Shown: in pieces, positions 25,565-33,276 of the stretch
Layout: each line of letters begins with the position of its first letter
Position numbering within the stretch: position 1 is the first letter of the stretch
Origin: Clostridia bacterium
GTDB lineage: Bacteria; Bacillota; Clostridia; Lachnospirales; Lachnospiraceae
Assembly: GCA_021201905.1 (NCBI GenBank)
Contig: JAJQEA010000013.1
Location: 1 to 42,731 of the forward strand
DNA length: 42,731 nucleotides
Reading direction: 5' to 3'
Notes under the pieces: model-generated
Told to the model about the DNA's origin: nothing
The model's input: the letters and a program-made list of their open reading frames with translations, nothing else
Database searches by the model: none
Position numbers and translations under genes: made by a program

Positions 25565-26682
25565 TGCATGTGACCCTTCATCTGACCAATGCCTGCAATC
25601 TGGCCTGCGGATACTGCTATGAGTGCCACCAAAAGGACTATATGACGGCGGAAACTGCCCGGAAGGCGGCTCTCCTGGCAGCCGGGAAAGGTCAGTCCTC
25701 CTGCGGCATCATATTCTTCGGCGGGGAGCCCCTGCTGTGCAGGGACGTGATTTACCGCACAGTGGCCGCCTGCCGGAACATGGAACAGGCGCTGAATACC
25801 AGATTCCATTTTAAGATAACCACAAACGGGACCCTGCTGGACCGTGAATTCCTGGACTATTCCAGGGAAAACCGGATATTGGTTGCGCTGTCCCATGACG
25901 GAACGAAAAAAGCCCACGACTTTTTCCGCAGATATAAGGACGGAAGGGGCAGCTATGACCAACTGGAGTCCGTGACAGGGGAGCTGCTGGACGTCCACCC
26001 TTACGCTCCTGTTATGATGACGGTTTGTCCGGAGACAGTTGGGGAGTATGCCAGGGGAATAAAGGAATTGTGGAATAAGGGATTCCGTTATTTTATATGC
26101 AGCCTGAACTATGCGGGGGCATGGGACAAAGGCTCTGTCAGCGAACTGAAATCCCAGTACAGGGAGCTTGCTGAATTTTACTATGAGATGACCTGTAAGG
26201 AGGAGAAATTCTATTTCAGCCCCTTCGAGGTCAAGATAGCCAGCTGGATAAAGGGCGGTGCATACTGCCATGAGCGCTGCGAGCTGGGCTTAAAGCAGAT
26301 TTCGGTTGCCCCGGATGGTGTTCTTTATCCCTGTATGCAGTTCGCGGGCCACGAAAGCTATGCCATTGGCACGGTGTATGAGGGCATAGACCAGGCCAGA
26401 AGGAAATGGCTGTACACCGAGAGCCGGAAGGATAAACCGGAATGCGGCAGCTGTGCGGTGAAACAGCGCTGCAATTGCACCTGCGGATGTCTGAATTTCC
26501 AGGTGACAGGCAGCATCCGCCAGGTGGCGCCCATGCTCTGCGCCCATGAGCGGCTGATCCTTCCCATTGCAGACAGGCTGGCTGCCCGGCTGTACAGGCA
26601 GAGAAACGGAATGTTCATCCAGAAGCATTATAATGATATGTTTCCATTGATTTCGCTGGTGGAGGACAAGGCAGGAGTTTAA
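25564..26682 (+). CDS. Radical SAM protein with SPASM domain (peptide/protein maturase)
   Basis: The ATG at 25564 shares one base with the TGA of the lipoprotein gene. 372 residues. Radical SAM motif CNLACGYC near residue 12, GGEP motif IIFFGGEPLLC, ITTNGTLLD and ALSHDGTKKAHD. The C-terminal SPASM region has CHERCELGLKQ, PDGVLYPCMQF and CGSCAVKQRCNCTCGC, enough cysteines for two auxiliary [4Fe-4S] clusters. The family includes anSME and RiPP maturases that modify peptides by radical chemistry. No small RiPP precursor is obvious nearby, so the coupled lipoprotein is the first candidate substrate or helper. Confidence 0.9.
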   Translation: MHVTLHLTNACNLACGYCYECHQKDYMTAETARKAALLAAGKGQSSCGIIFFGGEPLLCRDVIYRTVAACRNMEQALNTRFHFKITTNGTLLDREFLDYSRENRILVALSHDGTKKAHDFFRRYKDGRGSYDQLESVTGELLDVHPYAPVMMTVCPETVGEYARGIKELWNKGFRYFICSLNYAGAWDKGSVSELKSQYRELAEFYYEMTCKEEKFYFSPFEVKIASWIKGGAYCHERCELGLKQISVAPDGVLYPCMQFAGHESYAIGTVYEGIDQARRKWLYTESRKDKPECGSCAVKQRCNCTCGCLNFQVTGSIRQVAPMLCAHERLILPIADRLAARLYRQRNGMFIQKHYNDMFPLISLVEDKAGV

Positions 26683-26739
26683 GTACATGGAGCGGGGCCG
26701 GAGGCTATGTTACGGAGCAAAGTCTGGGGCTGCTGGGGG

Positions 26740-27543
26740 TCAGAGGTCCAGGTCCAGCAGCCGCGCAATGTTCCCTCCAAGGACAAGAGCGGCGGTCTCG
26801 GTACATTCGCTTACCAGCTCCACCATTTGCCTGGAGAGCCATGGGCTGCCATAGGGGGCGTCAGAGCTGAACAGACAGCGTTCAGGCAGTTCATGGACGG
26901 CAATTTTCGCGGCCATGGAGGAGAACACGGCGGACAGGTCCAGATAAGCATTGGGGTGCTGTCTTGTGAAGGCGATGACATCCATCCAGTATGAACCGCC
27001 CAGATGTCCGAAAATTACCGGCACGCAAGGATGCCTGAGGCACAGTGCCATGAGGATGTCCAGGCCGGAACGGGTGACGGGGTGAAAGGTGTGCACCCAC
27101 AGGGGCAGCCGGGGGTAATCGCCGGCTGCCTCAAATACTGCCTCCAGCTGTTCCATCTGCCGGTCATTTCCGGGGGTGAATTCCCCTAATCCCTTGAATC
27201 CATGTTTCAGTATGTTTTGTTCCAGCCACAGGGAAGTATCCCTGACCGTCAGGCCCAAGGGTACCGGACCAAAGCCCAGGAAACGCTGGGGATACTGGGC
27301 AATGCGGTCTGACAGGGCATGGATATTGCCGCTGAGACGCGTGCAGGTATCGTTCACACCGTGGGAACCGGCCAGGATTTTATGGAGGCTTTCCATCTCC
27401 CTTCGGATGCCGTCCAGGCCGGGGGCTTGTTCCGGGTGAGGGGCGGTTGCAAACAGGATTGTCTTTTGGACGCCTGCCTGGTCCATTTGTTCCAGCTGCA
27501 GGCTGGCTGGTATCATAACGTGTTGATGGCTGTCAATTATCAT
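26740..27543 (-). CDS. Amidohydrolase-2 family TIM-barrel metal hydrolase
   Basis: ATG 27543 has AAGGA about 10 bp upstream; GTG 27552 is the alternative. About 267 residues. Metal-site motifs: IIDSHQHVM (D-x-H), LWVHTFHP, VIFGHLGG and CLFSSDAPYGSP with the catalytic Asp. The family (PF04909 type) holds decarboxylases and lactonases; substrate unknown. Its start lies close to the truncated HxlR gene on the other strand, so they probably diverge from the same region. Confidence 0.88.
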   Translation of the reverse strand: MIIDSHQHVMIPASLQLEQMDQAGVQKTILFATAPHPEQAPGLDGIRREMESLHKILAGSHGVNDTCTRLSGNIHALSDRIAQYPQRFLGFGPVPLGLTVRDTSLWLEQNILKHGFKGLGEFTPGNDRQMEQLEAVFEAAGDYPRLPLWVHTFHPVTRSGLDILMALCLRHPCVPVIFGHLGGSYWMDVIAFTRQHPNAYLDLSAVFSSMAAKIAVHELPERCLFSSDAPYGSPWLSRQMVELVSECTETAALVLGGNIARLLDLDL

Positions 27544-27579
27544 TGATTCCACATCCTTTCATGTGATATATTTTATCGT

Positions 27580-27846
27580 ATGATTAACCTTAACACGGAA
27601 GCCGGACAGGAACAAGATAAACGGCGGCTGACGCCAATTACCACCAAAAGCCTTGCGAGGGAGCTGGATGCGCTGGAGGCGGCAGGTATCATATCGCGCA
27701 CCGTGTATCCTCAGGTTCCTCCCAGGGTGGAGTATTCCGTCACGGAGCTGGGAAAATTCATACGCCCTGTGATGGACGCCCTGTGCGCCTGGGGCAGGCT
27801 GTATGGAGAAAGCCGGAACGGGGAAAAAGGAGGGAAAGAAGAATGA
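27580..27846 (+). pseudogene. HxlR-family regulator remnant lacking its N-terminal part
   Basis: 88 codons from a weak ATG at 27580. The readable part begins at the second half of an HxlR winged helix (LTPITTKSLARELDALEAAG, TVYPQVPPRVEYSVTELGKF, DALCAWG). The expected ~45-residue front with the CPVEYTL/GGKWK helix is absent, and the upstream DNA is occupied by the amidohydrolase start. It is a truncated copy. Its TGA overlaps the ATG of an intact HxlR gene. Confidence 0.8.
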
Positions 27847-28202
27847 AGACAAGAGCGGAGTATACATGTCCTCTGGAATTGACCCATGACATCACCAAGG
27901 GAAAATGGAAACCCATCATCCTGTGGCAGTTGGGCAAGGGGCCCCATTCCCTGGCCGGCCTGAAACGGGAGATAAAGGGAATCAGCCAGAAAATGCTCAT
28001 TGAGCAGTTGAGAGAGCTCTGTGATTACGGAATGGTGTCAAAGATTTCCTATGAGGGATATCCTCTGAAGGTGGAATATTCGCTGACCGCCAGGGGGACT
28101 AAGATGCTGGAAGCAGTGGTCATCATGCAGGGTATCGGAATAGAGATGATGATGGAGGACGGCAGGGAAGATTTCCTGCGGAAAAAGGGATTGTTGGATT
28201 AA
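27843..28202 (+). CDS. HxlR-family transcriptional regulator
   Basis: 119 residues, complete. N-terminal YTCPLELTHDITKGKWKPIILWQL, then GISQKMLIEQLRELCDYGMV and the wing KVEYSLTARG. It begins on the stop of the truncated HxlR gene (ATGA). HxlR proteins often sense aldehydes or quinones and control nearby oxidoreductases; the PNPOx-like gene 170 bp downstream is a plausible target. Confidence 0.9.
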   Translation: MKTRAEYTCPLELTHDITKGKWKPIILWQLGKGPHSLAGLKREIKGISQKMLIEQLRELCDYGMVSKISYEGYPLKVEYSLTARGTKMLEAVVIMQGIGIEMMMEDGREDFLRKKGLLD

Positions 28203-28242
28203 GGGGAGCCGGCTCAGGCCATAGTTACAAAAAAGTGTGTAA

Positions 28243-28271
28243 TTTACAGAAAATGTCTTTCGTGGTAGAGT
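28243..28271 (+). promoter_or_regulatory. Candidate promoter of the PNPOx-like gene
   Basis: TTTACA (28243-28248) and TAGAGT (28266-28271) with a 17-bp spacer, about 100 bp before the start at 28373. The -10 is weak. Between them and the gene lies only a short CCAGG/CCTGG hairpin (about 28330-28346). Confidence 0.4.
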
Positions 28272-28372
28272 GTGGCTGAGGGAATGCGGACCGGCAGAGG
28301 GCGCATTTCCGGAGGAAACATGATAAAATCCAGGAATAAAACCTGGAAGGTAATATGAGAGGAGGCATTTTC

Positions 28373-28789
28373 ATGAGGGATGCAGAAACAACCATAGGGA
28401 ATCTGGCGGACAAGCAGACCGTGGCCTTTATAGGAGTCGCGGACGAGGAAGGGTTTCCCGTTGTCAAGGCCATGCTTGCGCCGCGGAAACGGGAGGGGAT
28501 AAAGGTGTTTTATTTTACCACCAATACCTCCTCCAGGCATACGGCCCAGTACCGTGAAAATCCCAAGGCATGTATTTATTTCTGCGACAGGCGGTTTTTC
28601 TGGGGAGCCATGTTAAAGGGAACCATGGAGATTCTGGAGGACAGCGCAAGCAAGGAAATGATATGGCGTGAAGGGGATACCATGTACTATCCGGGAGGCG
28701 TCACGGACCCGGATTACTGCGTGATGCGTTTTACGGCTGTCTCGGGAAGGTTTTACAGCAATTTTCACTCTGAGGATTTTGAGGTATAG
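28373..28789 (+). CDS. Pyridoxamine 5'-phosphate oxidase-like flavin protein
   Basis: The start at 28373 follows GGAGG by 7 bp; 28355 precedes it without a site. 138 residues of the split-barrel flavin-binding fold: TIGNLADKQTVAFIGVADEEGFP, KVFYFTTNTSSRHTAQYREN, ACIYFCDRRFF and GTMEILED. General FMN or F420 redox or heme-degrading roles occur in the family; no specific reaction can be assigned. Confidence 0.88.
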   Translation: MRDAETTIGNLADKQTVAFIGVADEEGFPVVKAMLAPRKREGIKVFYFTTNTSSRHTAQYRENPKACIYFCDRRFFWGAMLKGTMEILEDSASKEMIWREGDTMYYPGGVTDPDYCVMRFTAVSGRFYSNFHSEDFEV

Positions 28790-28815
28790 ACAGGGATGAA
28801 ACCGCCCTGTCTATA
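28785..28815. terminator. Bidirectional hairpin holding both stop codons of convergent genes
   Basis: A perfect 11-bp stem, TATAGACAGGG (28785-28795) with CCCTGTCTATA (28805-28815), and a 9-nt loop. The TAG stops of the PNPOx gene (28787-28789) and of the condensation-type gene on the minus strand (28811-28813) sit at matching positions in the two arms. No T-run. Confidence 0.65.
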
Positions 28816-30199
28816 CAGCATCCATAATCTCTCCCACTGTCATCTCCGGATTCTCAATTCCCATGAACAGAATCCGCATCAGGTAGTAGTATAACAGCTC
28901 CACATCATGGTCGGATACCTGGGCAGTCTGATATTTGAAATAGAATTCCAGTCCAAGATCAGTGGAGTTATGCATGACTGTAAGGTACAGCTCCTGGATG
29001 GCCGTGCCGTTGGTGAACCACCGGGCCCGGTAGGGAACGCCTTTTAAATTGTCGTTCTGAAGCCGGATGGGAATGGGTTGGTAGGTCAGGGCCACGCTTT
29101 CATATGTGGTTTTTGGCGGCGTGTGATAGGCCTCATAATAGGCGTTCAGGGCCTGTCCGGAGTCATAGTTTACGTGACGGTAGATGGAATTTTGCAGGTT
29201 TTGGATGATAAGGACGCCGTCCAGGAATTCGGTGTCCGGCTCAATGACGGTACGGCACGGAAAACAGTGAATCCTGGTGCCGCCGGACAGCCTGCTGGTT
29301 CGGGAAGAACGGCGGGACACATAGTTGCGCAGGCTGATGTCGGATTCCCTGTTATTTACCTTGGAGAGATAGGTGCGCAGACCCATGAGGAGCAGGTTGG
29401 TCATGGATGTATTGTTTACTATACAGTAATCTAAAAGGCGTCTGGTGGGTTCCGGTTCCAGAAAAAAGCTGGACTGGCCCACAGACAGATCCTCCATCTG
29501 ACGGTCCGCCGCACGGAGCTGTGGGTTTTTATGGCGCAGGCGGCTTTTTGCAAGCTTTCCGGGGCCAGTGATGGAGGTAAAAACAGGCTCCCCCAGCGCT
29601 GCCTGTTCCTTCCAGAAGGCCTGGTCCCTGGCAGCTTTTACAGGGTCAGAGGCCTTTTTCAGATCCAGCAGCACTGCGTCTTTATAGGATATAAGGGAAC
29701 CGGGCAGGGGAGTGCCGAACAGGTAGTGGCAATACAGCTCCATGATATCGTTTACCATGAATATGACGCCGCAGGAGTCTGTGAGCATGTGGTCGATGCG
29801 CAGGTAAATACCCTGGTATCCGTCCGGCAGGGCAACCATGATGAACTCATTCATGGGAGAGTCATAGCGGGGAAATGGAATTTCGGTCCACCCGTACATG
29901 GCAGCGTCAATCTCATCCCTGGATTTTCCGGTGAAATCCACCAGGGATATATCCCTGTCATCGTGGGGAATGATATACTGGCAGACTTCGCTTTGATGAT
30001 CTGGTTTCGTAAAGCGCAGGTGAAGGCTGTCACACCGTTCATATTCCATTTGGATGCATTTTTTTAAAAGACCGAAATCCAGACTGGCCTTTAAGGTCAG
30101 GCAGACGCCGATGTTCACTGCCTGTGGTTTGGAAAATTCTTCTGCGGCTAACAGGTGAAGCTTTTCTGCGGATGTAAGCGGAAATGTCTCATATCTCAT
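28811..30199 (-). CDS. Stand-alone condensation/acyltransferase-type protein (CoA-acyltransferase fold)
   Basis: 462 residues with the two-lobed condensation-domain fold and the active-site HxxxD in RIDHMLTDSCGVIF. Also FPLTSAEKLHLLAAEEFSK, LLLMGLRTYLSKVNNRE and the C-terminal YTLLYYY-like VELLYYYLMRILFMG. Condensation domains join acyl and amino partners in NRPS; here no carrier, adenylation or thioesterase genes lie near, so it is probably a free acyltransferase (alcohol acetyltransferase-like) of unknown substrate. Its promoter is the inverted repeat at 30296-30336. Confidence 0.85.
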   Translation of the reverse strand: MRYETFPLTSAEKLHLLAAEEFSKPQAVNIGVCLTLKASLDFGLLKKCIQMEYERCDSLHLRFTKPDHQSEVCQYIIPHDDRDISLVDFTGKSRDEIDAAMYGWTEIPFPRYDSPMNEFIMVALPDGYQGIYLRIDHMLTDSCGVIFMVNDIMELYCHYLFGTPLPGSLISYKDAVLLDLKKASDPVKAARDQAFWKEQAALGEPVFTSITGPGKLAKSRLRHKNPQLRAADRQMEDLSVGQSSFFLEPEPTRRLLDYCIVNNTSMTNLLLMGLRTYLSKVNNRESDISLRNYVSRRSSRTSRLSGGTRIHCFPCRTVIEPDTEFLDGVLIIQNLQNSIYRHVNYDSGQALNAYYEAYHTPPKTTYESVALTYQPIPIRLQNDNLKGVPYRARWFTNGTAIQELYLTVMHNSTDLGLEFYFKYQTAQVSDHDVELLYYYLMRILFMGIENPEMTVGEIMDAV

Positions 30200-30295
30200 A
30201 ATGCTGTCCCTCCTTTACACGGATGGTTGCGGGTTCCTCTGGATGAACAGTCATACGGTTTCATGATCTGTCCCATTGAGGGTATCCTAACACAA

Positions 30296-30336
30296 AAAGA
30301 TAATAGACACAATAAACTATAATGTCTATTATCTTT
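30296..30336. promoter_or_regulatory. Perfect inverted repeat containing symmetric promoters on both strands
   Basis: Two 14-bp arms (30296-30309 and 30323-30336) are perfectly complementary across 13 bp. On each strand TAGACA (-35) and TATTAT (-10) lie 17 bp apart, both inside the arms. The minus-strand promoter fits the condensation-type gene; the plus-strand one would read into an apparently empty region. A dimeric regulator bound here would block both. Confidence 0.6.
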
Positions 30337-30507
30337 CGGAGATAAGGCTTGTTAGAGCCTGGAATTTCAAGAATATTTCTAAAAAATCCCATTATAAACA
30401 GAATACAGATTTAAAATTCCACAATGAATCCGGAGAAGGCAGGGGGAGGACATTTACATTTGATTAAATGAAAGCCCTGCCGCGGAAAAATTTTGGCAGT
30501 TATTTTG
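30337..30507. other. Gene-free stretch with a nested hairpin
   Basis: Together with 30200-30336 this is a 308-bp gap. No ORF of note. GGCAGGG (30438-30444) pairs with CCCTGCC (30475-30481), enclosing CATTT/AAATG (30457-30470). It could terminate the minus-strand SEDS gene, but there is no T-run; the rest is AT-rich with nothing I can name. A plus-strand small RNA from the symmetric promoter is possible. Confidence 0.4.
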
Positions 30508-32010
30508 CTATACAAGATTGGGACCCGATCCTGGTGCGGCCGGCAGGTCCAGTACGCGGTCATAACGGTACGCGGAAAAAATAAGTCCCAGAAAGAGCAT
30601 GTTTGCCATGATGCTCAGCTTTCCCTCTGACACCAGCGGAAGGTTGGTGAAGGCGGCGTACTGATATCCCAGGTTTCCCAGTACATAAAGAATGCTCTGG
30701 AACAGGAGGCAGAGGCCGCAGTAAAAGGATACGCTGCCAGCCAGGGCGCCGCGGGTCTTGAGAATACATGAAAAGATAACCGCGTAAAATGCCCCGATGA
30801 CTGCCAGGAAAAGGAGGCCGGGAAGCCATCCGAAGAGCAGGATTACCACGGCAATCAGGTAGTTGTTGTGATAATGCTGGGGAAGGATATTCCACAGGGT
30901 TACGGTTGACTCATCGTAGTGCAGGTACGGATTTCTTCTCAGGGTTCCCTGTTTTACACGTTCCTGGAGCTGGTACTCACTCAGCCCCTCAGCCTGTCCG
31001 AAATACCATTCCCCTGTCCCGTAATCCATCATCTGGGACTGTGTCAGTGAAATTCCGCCTATGAGCGGTGTCCTTGACAGGAGGTCCTGTATCAGAACGC
31101 CGTTATAGGTGTCATCCCACATAGAGGATGCGTGATTTCCGGGAGATGCAAATGCCTGAAAGGAGGTCTGCTGAGGCGGGAGAAGGGAGAACAGGCCAAG
31201 GACGCATAAGCTCCCTGCCACGGCAAGGCCGTAAAGGGTTTTCTTTGCGCCGCAAAATACATTGCGGTGAATCATGAACAGTAATGTCCCTGTGACGGAG
31301 AACAGGAAAACAGCCATGGCTGACAATATAAAATCAAAATACAGATAAAGGTGCAGCAGGACAACAGCGCCCGGAATCAGGACAGCGGCAGCCATGGCCT
31401 TTCCTGCATTTGTCCGCAGGCGGTAGAGGGCGACAGCCAGAACAAGCCCCAGCAGCAGGACGGCATAATACCGAATCATATACAGCGGAAGGTGAAGCGT
31501 GATGCCGCCAAACCGGACCATGGTGAAATTTAAACGTGTCAGCAGAGAGTAACCCGCCTCACACAGCATGAGAAGCACGGCCATGGCAAGAAGGGGCTTC
31601 TGATACCATACCAGACCCGGATATCCTTTGTAGGTCATGAAAATAAGGAGGGCGGTTCCCGGTATGTAGTATAGATAGCCGTTGGCCATCTGTTCCGGGC
31701 TCCAGAACATGTAGGAGGCTGAGAGTATCCCCCCAAGGAGCAGAAAGGCGCTGAAAAGCGCCAGCAGGCGGTTTGGCCTGACACAGTGGACCGCATTGAG
31801 TTCAGTGCCCACAACCACTCCGTCGCCCATGGCCAGCACCGCCTTTTTTCTGGCCTCGTCCGGACCCATGCCCTCTGCCTCATATTCCTCTGCTCTGTCC
31901 TCAATGTGTCCCTGTAATTCCCGGATAATGGACAAACGCAAGGGCTTATATGCAATCTGTTGGGCCGCATCTTCCAGAAAGGCGGCTTCACAATCCTGTT
32001 TTCTATCCAA
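30508..32010 (-). CDS. SEDS (FtsW/RodA/SpoVE-like) membrane protein with N-terminal HAAS-type domain
   Basis: TTG 32010 has GGAGG 8 bp upstream and is preferred over GTG 32019; about 500 residues. Residues 1-70 resemble the HAAS/DUF1700 prefix found next to PadR regulators (LSIIRELQGHIEDRAEEYEA). The rest is polytopic with FtsW/RodA-like features (NLPLVSEGKLSIMANMLFLG, YHNNYLIAVVILLFGWLPG). True SEDS enzymes use VSYGG; here the residues differ (VSEGK), so glycosyltransferase activity is doubtful. The PadR gene overlaps its start. A PadR-controlled membrane function, perhaps in envelope stress, is likely. Confidence 0.8.
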   Translation of the reverse strand: MDRKQDCEAAFLEDAAQQIAYKPLRLSIIRELQGHIEDRAEEYEAEGMGPDEARKKAVLAMGDGVVVGTELNAVHCVRPNRLLALFSAFLLLGGILSASYMFWSPEQMANGYLYYIPGTALLIFMTYKGYPGLVWYQKPLLAMAVLLMLCEAGYSLLTRLNFTMVRFGGITLHLPLYMIRYYAVLLLGLVLAVALYRLRTNAGKAMAAAVLIPGAVVLLHLYLYFDFILSAMAVFLFSVTGTLLFMIHRNVFCGAKKTLYGLAVAGSLCVLGLFSLLPPQQTSFQAFASPGNHASSMWDDTYNGVLIQDLLSRTPLIGGISLTQSQMMDYGTGEWYFGQAEGLSEYQLQERVKQGTLRRNPYLHYDESTVTLWNILPQHYHNNYLIAVVILLFGWLPGLLFLAVIGAFYAVIFSCILKTRGALAGSVSFYCGLCLLFQSILYVLGNLGYQYAAFTNLPLVSEGKLSIMANMLFLGLIFSAYRYDRVLDLPAAPGSGPNLV

Positions 32011-32335
32011 AGAGGGCACCTCCTATCACCTGGTTGACAGCTGTCTGAAACACGTCCCATTCATCCAGCTTATCCCGAAGCAGCTTCCTCCCCTGATCCG
32101 TGATGAGGTAGTACTTGCGCTGGCGCCCGCTCTCTGCGAGCCGGAGCTGGCAGGCAACGGCCCCCTGCTGTTCAAGAGAGTGGAGCAGGGGATAGAGGGT
32201 TCCCTCCTTCAGGGAAAATATGTGATTGCTCCGCTTTTCCAGTTCCCTGATTATCTGGTATCCGTACATGTCCTGCTGCTCCAGGAGCTTTAACAGAAGC
32301 ATGGACGTTCCCATTGCCATATATTTTTTATCCAT
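32003..32335 (-). CDS. PadR-family transcriptional regulator
   Basis: The start at 32335 follows GGAGG by 8 bp; upstream in-frame codons lack a site. 110 residues: MGTSMLLLKLLEQQDMYGYQ, then FSLKEGTLYPLLHSLEQQGA and GRQRKYYLITDQGRK, the classical PadR winged helix. The short length matches PadR-s1. It overlaps the HAAS-SEDS gene by 8 bp, the usual PadR/HAAS pairing. Its own promoter is embedded in three matching palindromes, pointing to autoregulation. Confidence 0.93.
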   Translation of the reverse strand: MDKKYMAMGTSMLLLKLLEQQDMYGYQIIRELEKRSNHIFSLKEGTLYPLLHSLEQQGAVACQLRLAESGRQRKYYLITDQGRKLLRDKLDEWDVFQTAVNQVIGGALFG

Positions 32336-32395
32336 GGCCAGTCCTCCTTGTGCTTTTTGATGTCCGCTGTTTGAGCATGCGGCTGTTTGAACATA

Positions 32396-32495
32396 AAACA
32401 TAGGTAATCCAGGTGTATAATTTGCCACTATAATACATAGGTAATCTATGTATATTACCTACCACTATAATACATAGAAAATCTAGGTATGTCAA
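32396..32495 (-). promoter_or_regulatory. PadR promoter and three operator-like palindromes spaced 37 bp
   Basis: Palindromes start at 32396, 32433 and 32470, exactly 37 bp apart. The central one is perfect: ATACATAG, GTAAT spacer, CTATGTAT. The third (32470-32490) lies between the minus-strand -35 TTGACA (32495-32490) and the -10 TATTAT (32472-32467), which are 17 bp apart. CCACTATAATACATAG is directly repeated at 32425 and 32462. PadR-type operators are palindromes of about this size. Confidence 0.75.
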
Positions 32496-32550
32496 TATGG
32501 GAATGGTATTTCATAAAAATAGAGTTCATAAAAATATGTGATGAAATGGA

Positions 32551-32579
32551 TTGACAAAGCTGGAAAATCTGGGTATTAT
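32551..32579 (+). promoter_or_regulatory. Promoter of the ADP-ribose operon
   Basis: TTGACA (32551-32556) and TATTAT (32574-32579) with a 17-bp spacer: a near-consensus vegetative promoter pointing toward the NADAR gene. Confidence 0.75.
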
Positions 32580-32593
32580 GATATTATCAAACA

Positions 32594-32677
32594 GATAATA
32601 ACAAATAAATAATAACTAATAGATAATAACTAGCAAATAATAACTAATACATCATAACGAATGGATAATAACTGGCA
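32594..32677. repeat. Six tandem 14-bp repeats in the leader of the ADP-ribose operon
   Basis: ATAATAAC occurs at 32595, 32609, 32623, 32637 and 32665, with ATCATAAC at 32651, so the period is exactly 14 bp over six units. The spacer bases vary (AAATA, TAATA, TAGCA and others). The array lies just after the -10, in the transcribed leader, and ends 31 bp before the NADAR start. It is likely a binding array, perhaps for the Nudix/winged-helix protein of the operon. Confidence 0.8.
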
Positions 32678-32708
32678 GATGCCGGATGACACAGGGAGGC
32701 AAGGCGCT

Positions 32709-33275
32709 ATGGTATACACATGGGAAGAACTGAAAAAGGCATACATTGCAGGCCGGAATTTTAAATTCTTATTTTTCTGGGGGCACACCCCGTCGGCGGA
32801 CGGACATATCACGCAGGCATGTCTGAGCCAGTGGTGGAAATGCAGCTTTACGGTGGACGGCACTATGTATTCCTGTGCGGAGTAGTTCATGATGGCGGAA
32901 AAGGCCAGGATGTTCGGTGACAGGGAAATGCTGGAAAATATTATGGCTTCCAGGGAGCCCAAAGCCATGAAGGCTTATGGAAGGGCAGTGAAGCACTTTG
33001 ACAAGGAAGTTTGGGACGCTGCCTGCTATGAGCTGGTGCGAAAAGGGAATATGGCTAAATTTTCCCAGAATCCGGAGCTGTGGGAATTTTTAAAATCCAC
33101 CAGGAAACGGATTCTGGTGGAGGCCAGTCCAAGGGACCGCATCTGGGGAATCGGCATGGGAAAGAGCAACCCGGACGCAGAGTGTCCGCTGAAGTGGAAG
33201 GGCAGTAACCTGCTGGGATTTGCCCTGACAGAGGCCAGGGATCTGCTGCTTGAAAAGGAGGAGGGGATTGGCTGA
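32709..33275 (+). pseudogene. NADAR-family (YbiA-like) ADP-ribose-linked glycohydrolase with an in-frame TAG
   Basis: GGGAGG lies before ATG 32709. The frame gives 188 codons of a NADAR domain: FLFFWGHTPSADGHITQACL, SQWWKCSFTVDGTMYSCAE, then MMAEKARMFGD, AYGRAVKHFDKEVWDA, GNMAKFSQNPELWEFL and RDRIWGIGMG. A TAG replaces codon 59 (32883-32885), where relatives appear to carry glutamine after the conserved glutamate (CAG to TAG). The frame is otherwise intact. NADAR proteins cleave N-glycosidic bonds, including ADP-ribose from guanine. As written it is broken; a sequencing error or recent nonsense mutation are equally possible. Confidence 0.85.
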
Positions 33276-33276
33276 T

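Noticed and set aside
32594-32677. CRISPR array
   Set aside because: 14-bp period with 6-bp spacers is far too short for CRISPR and no cas gene is near.
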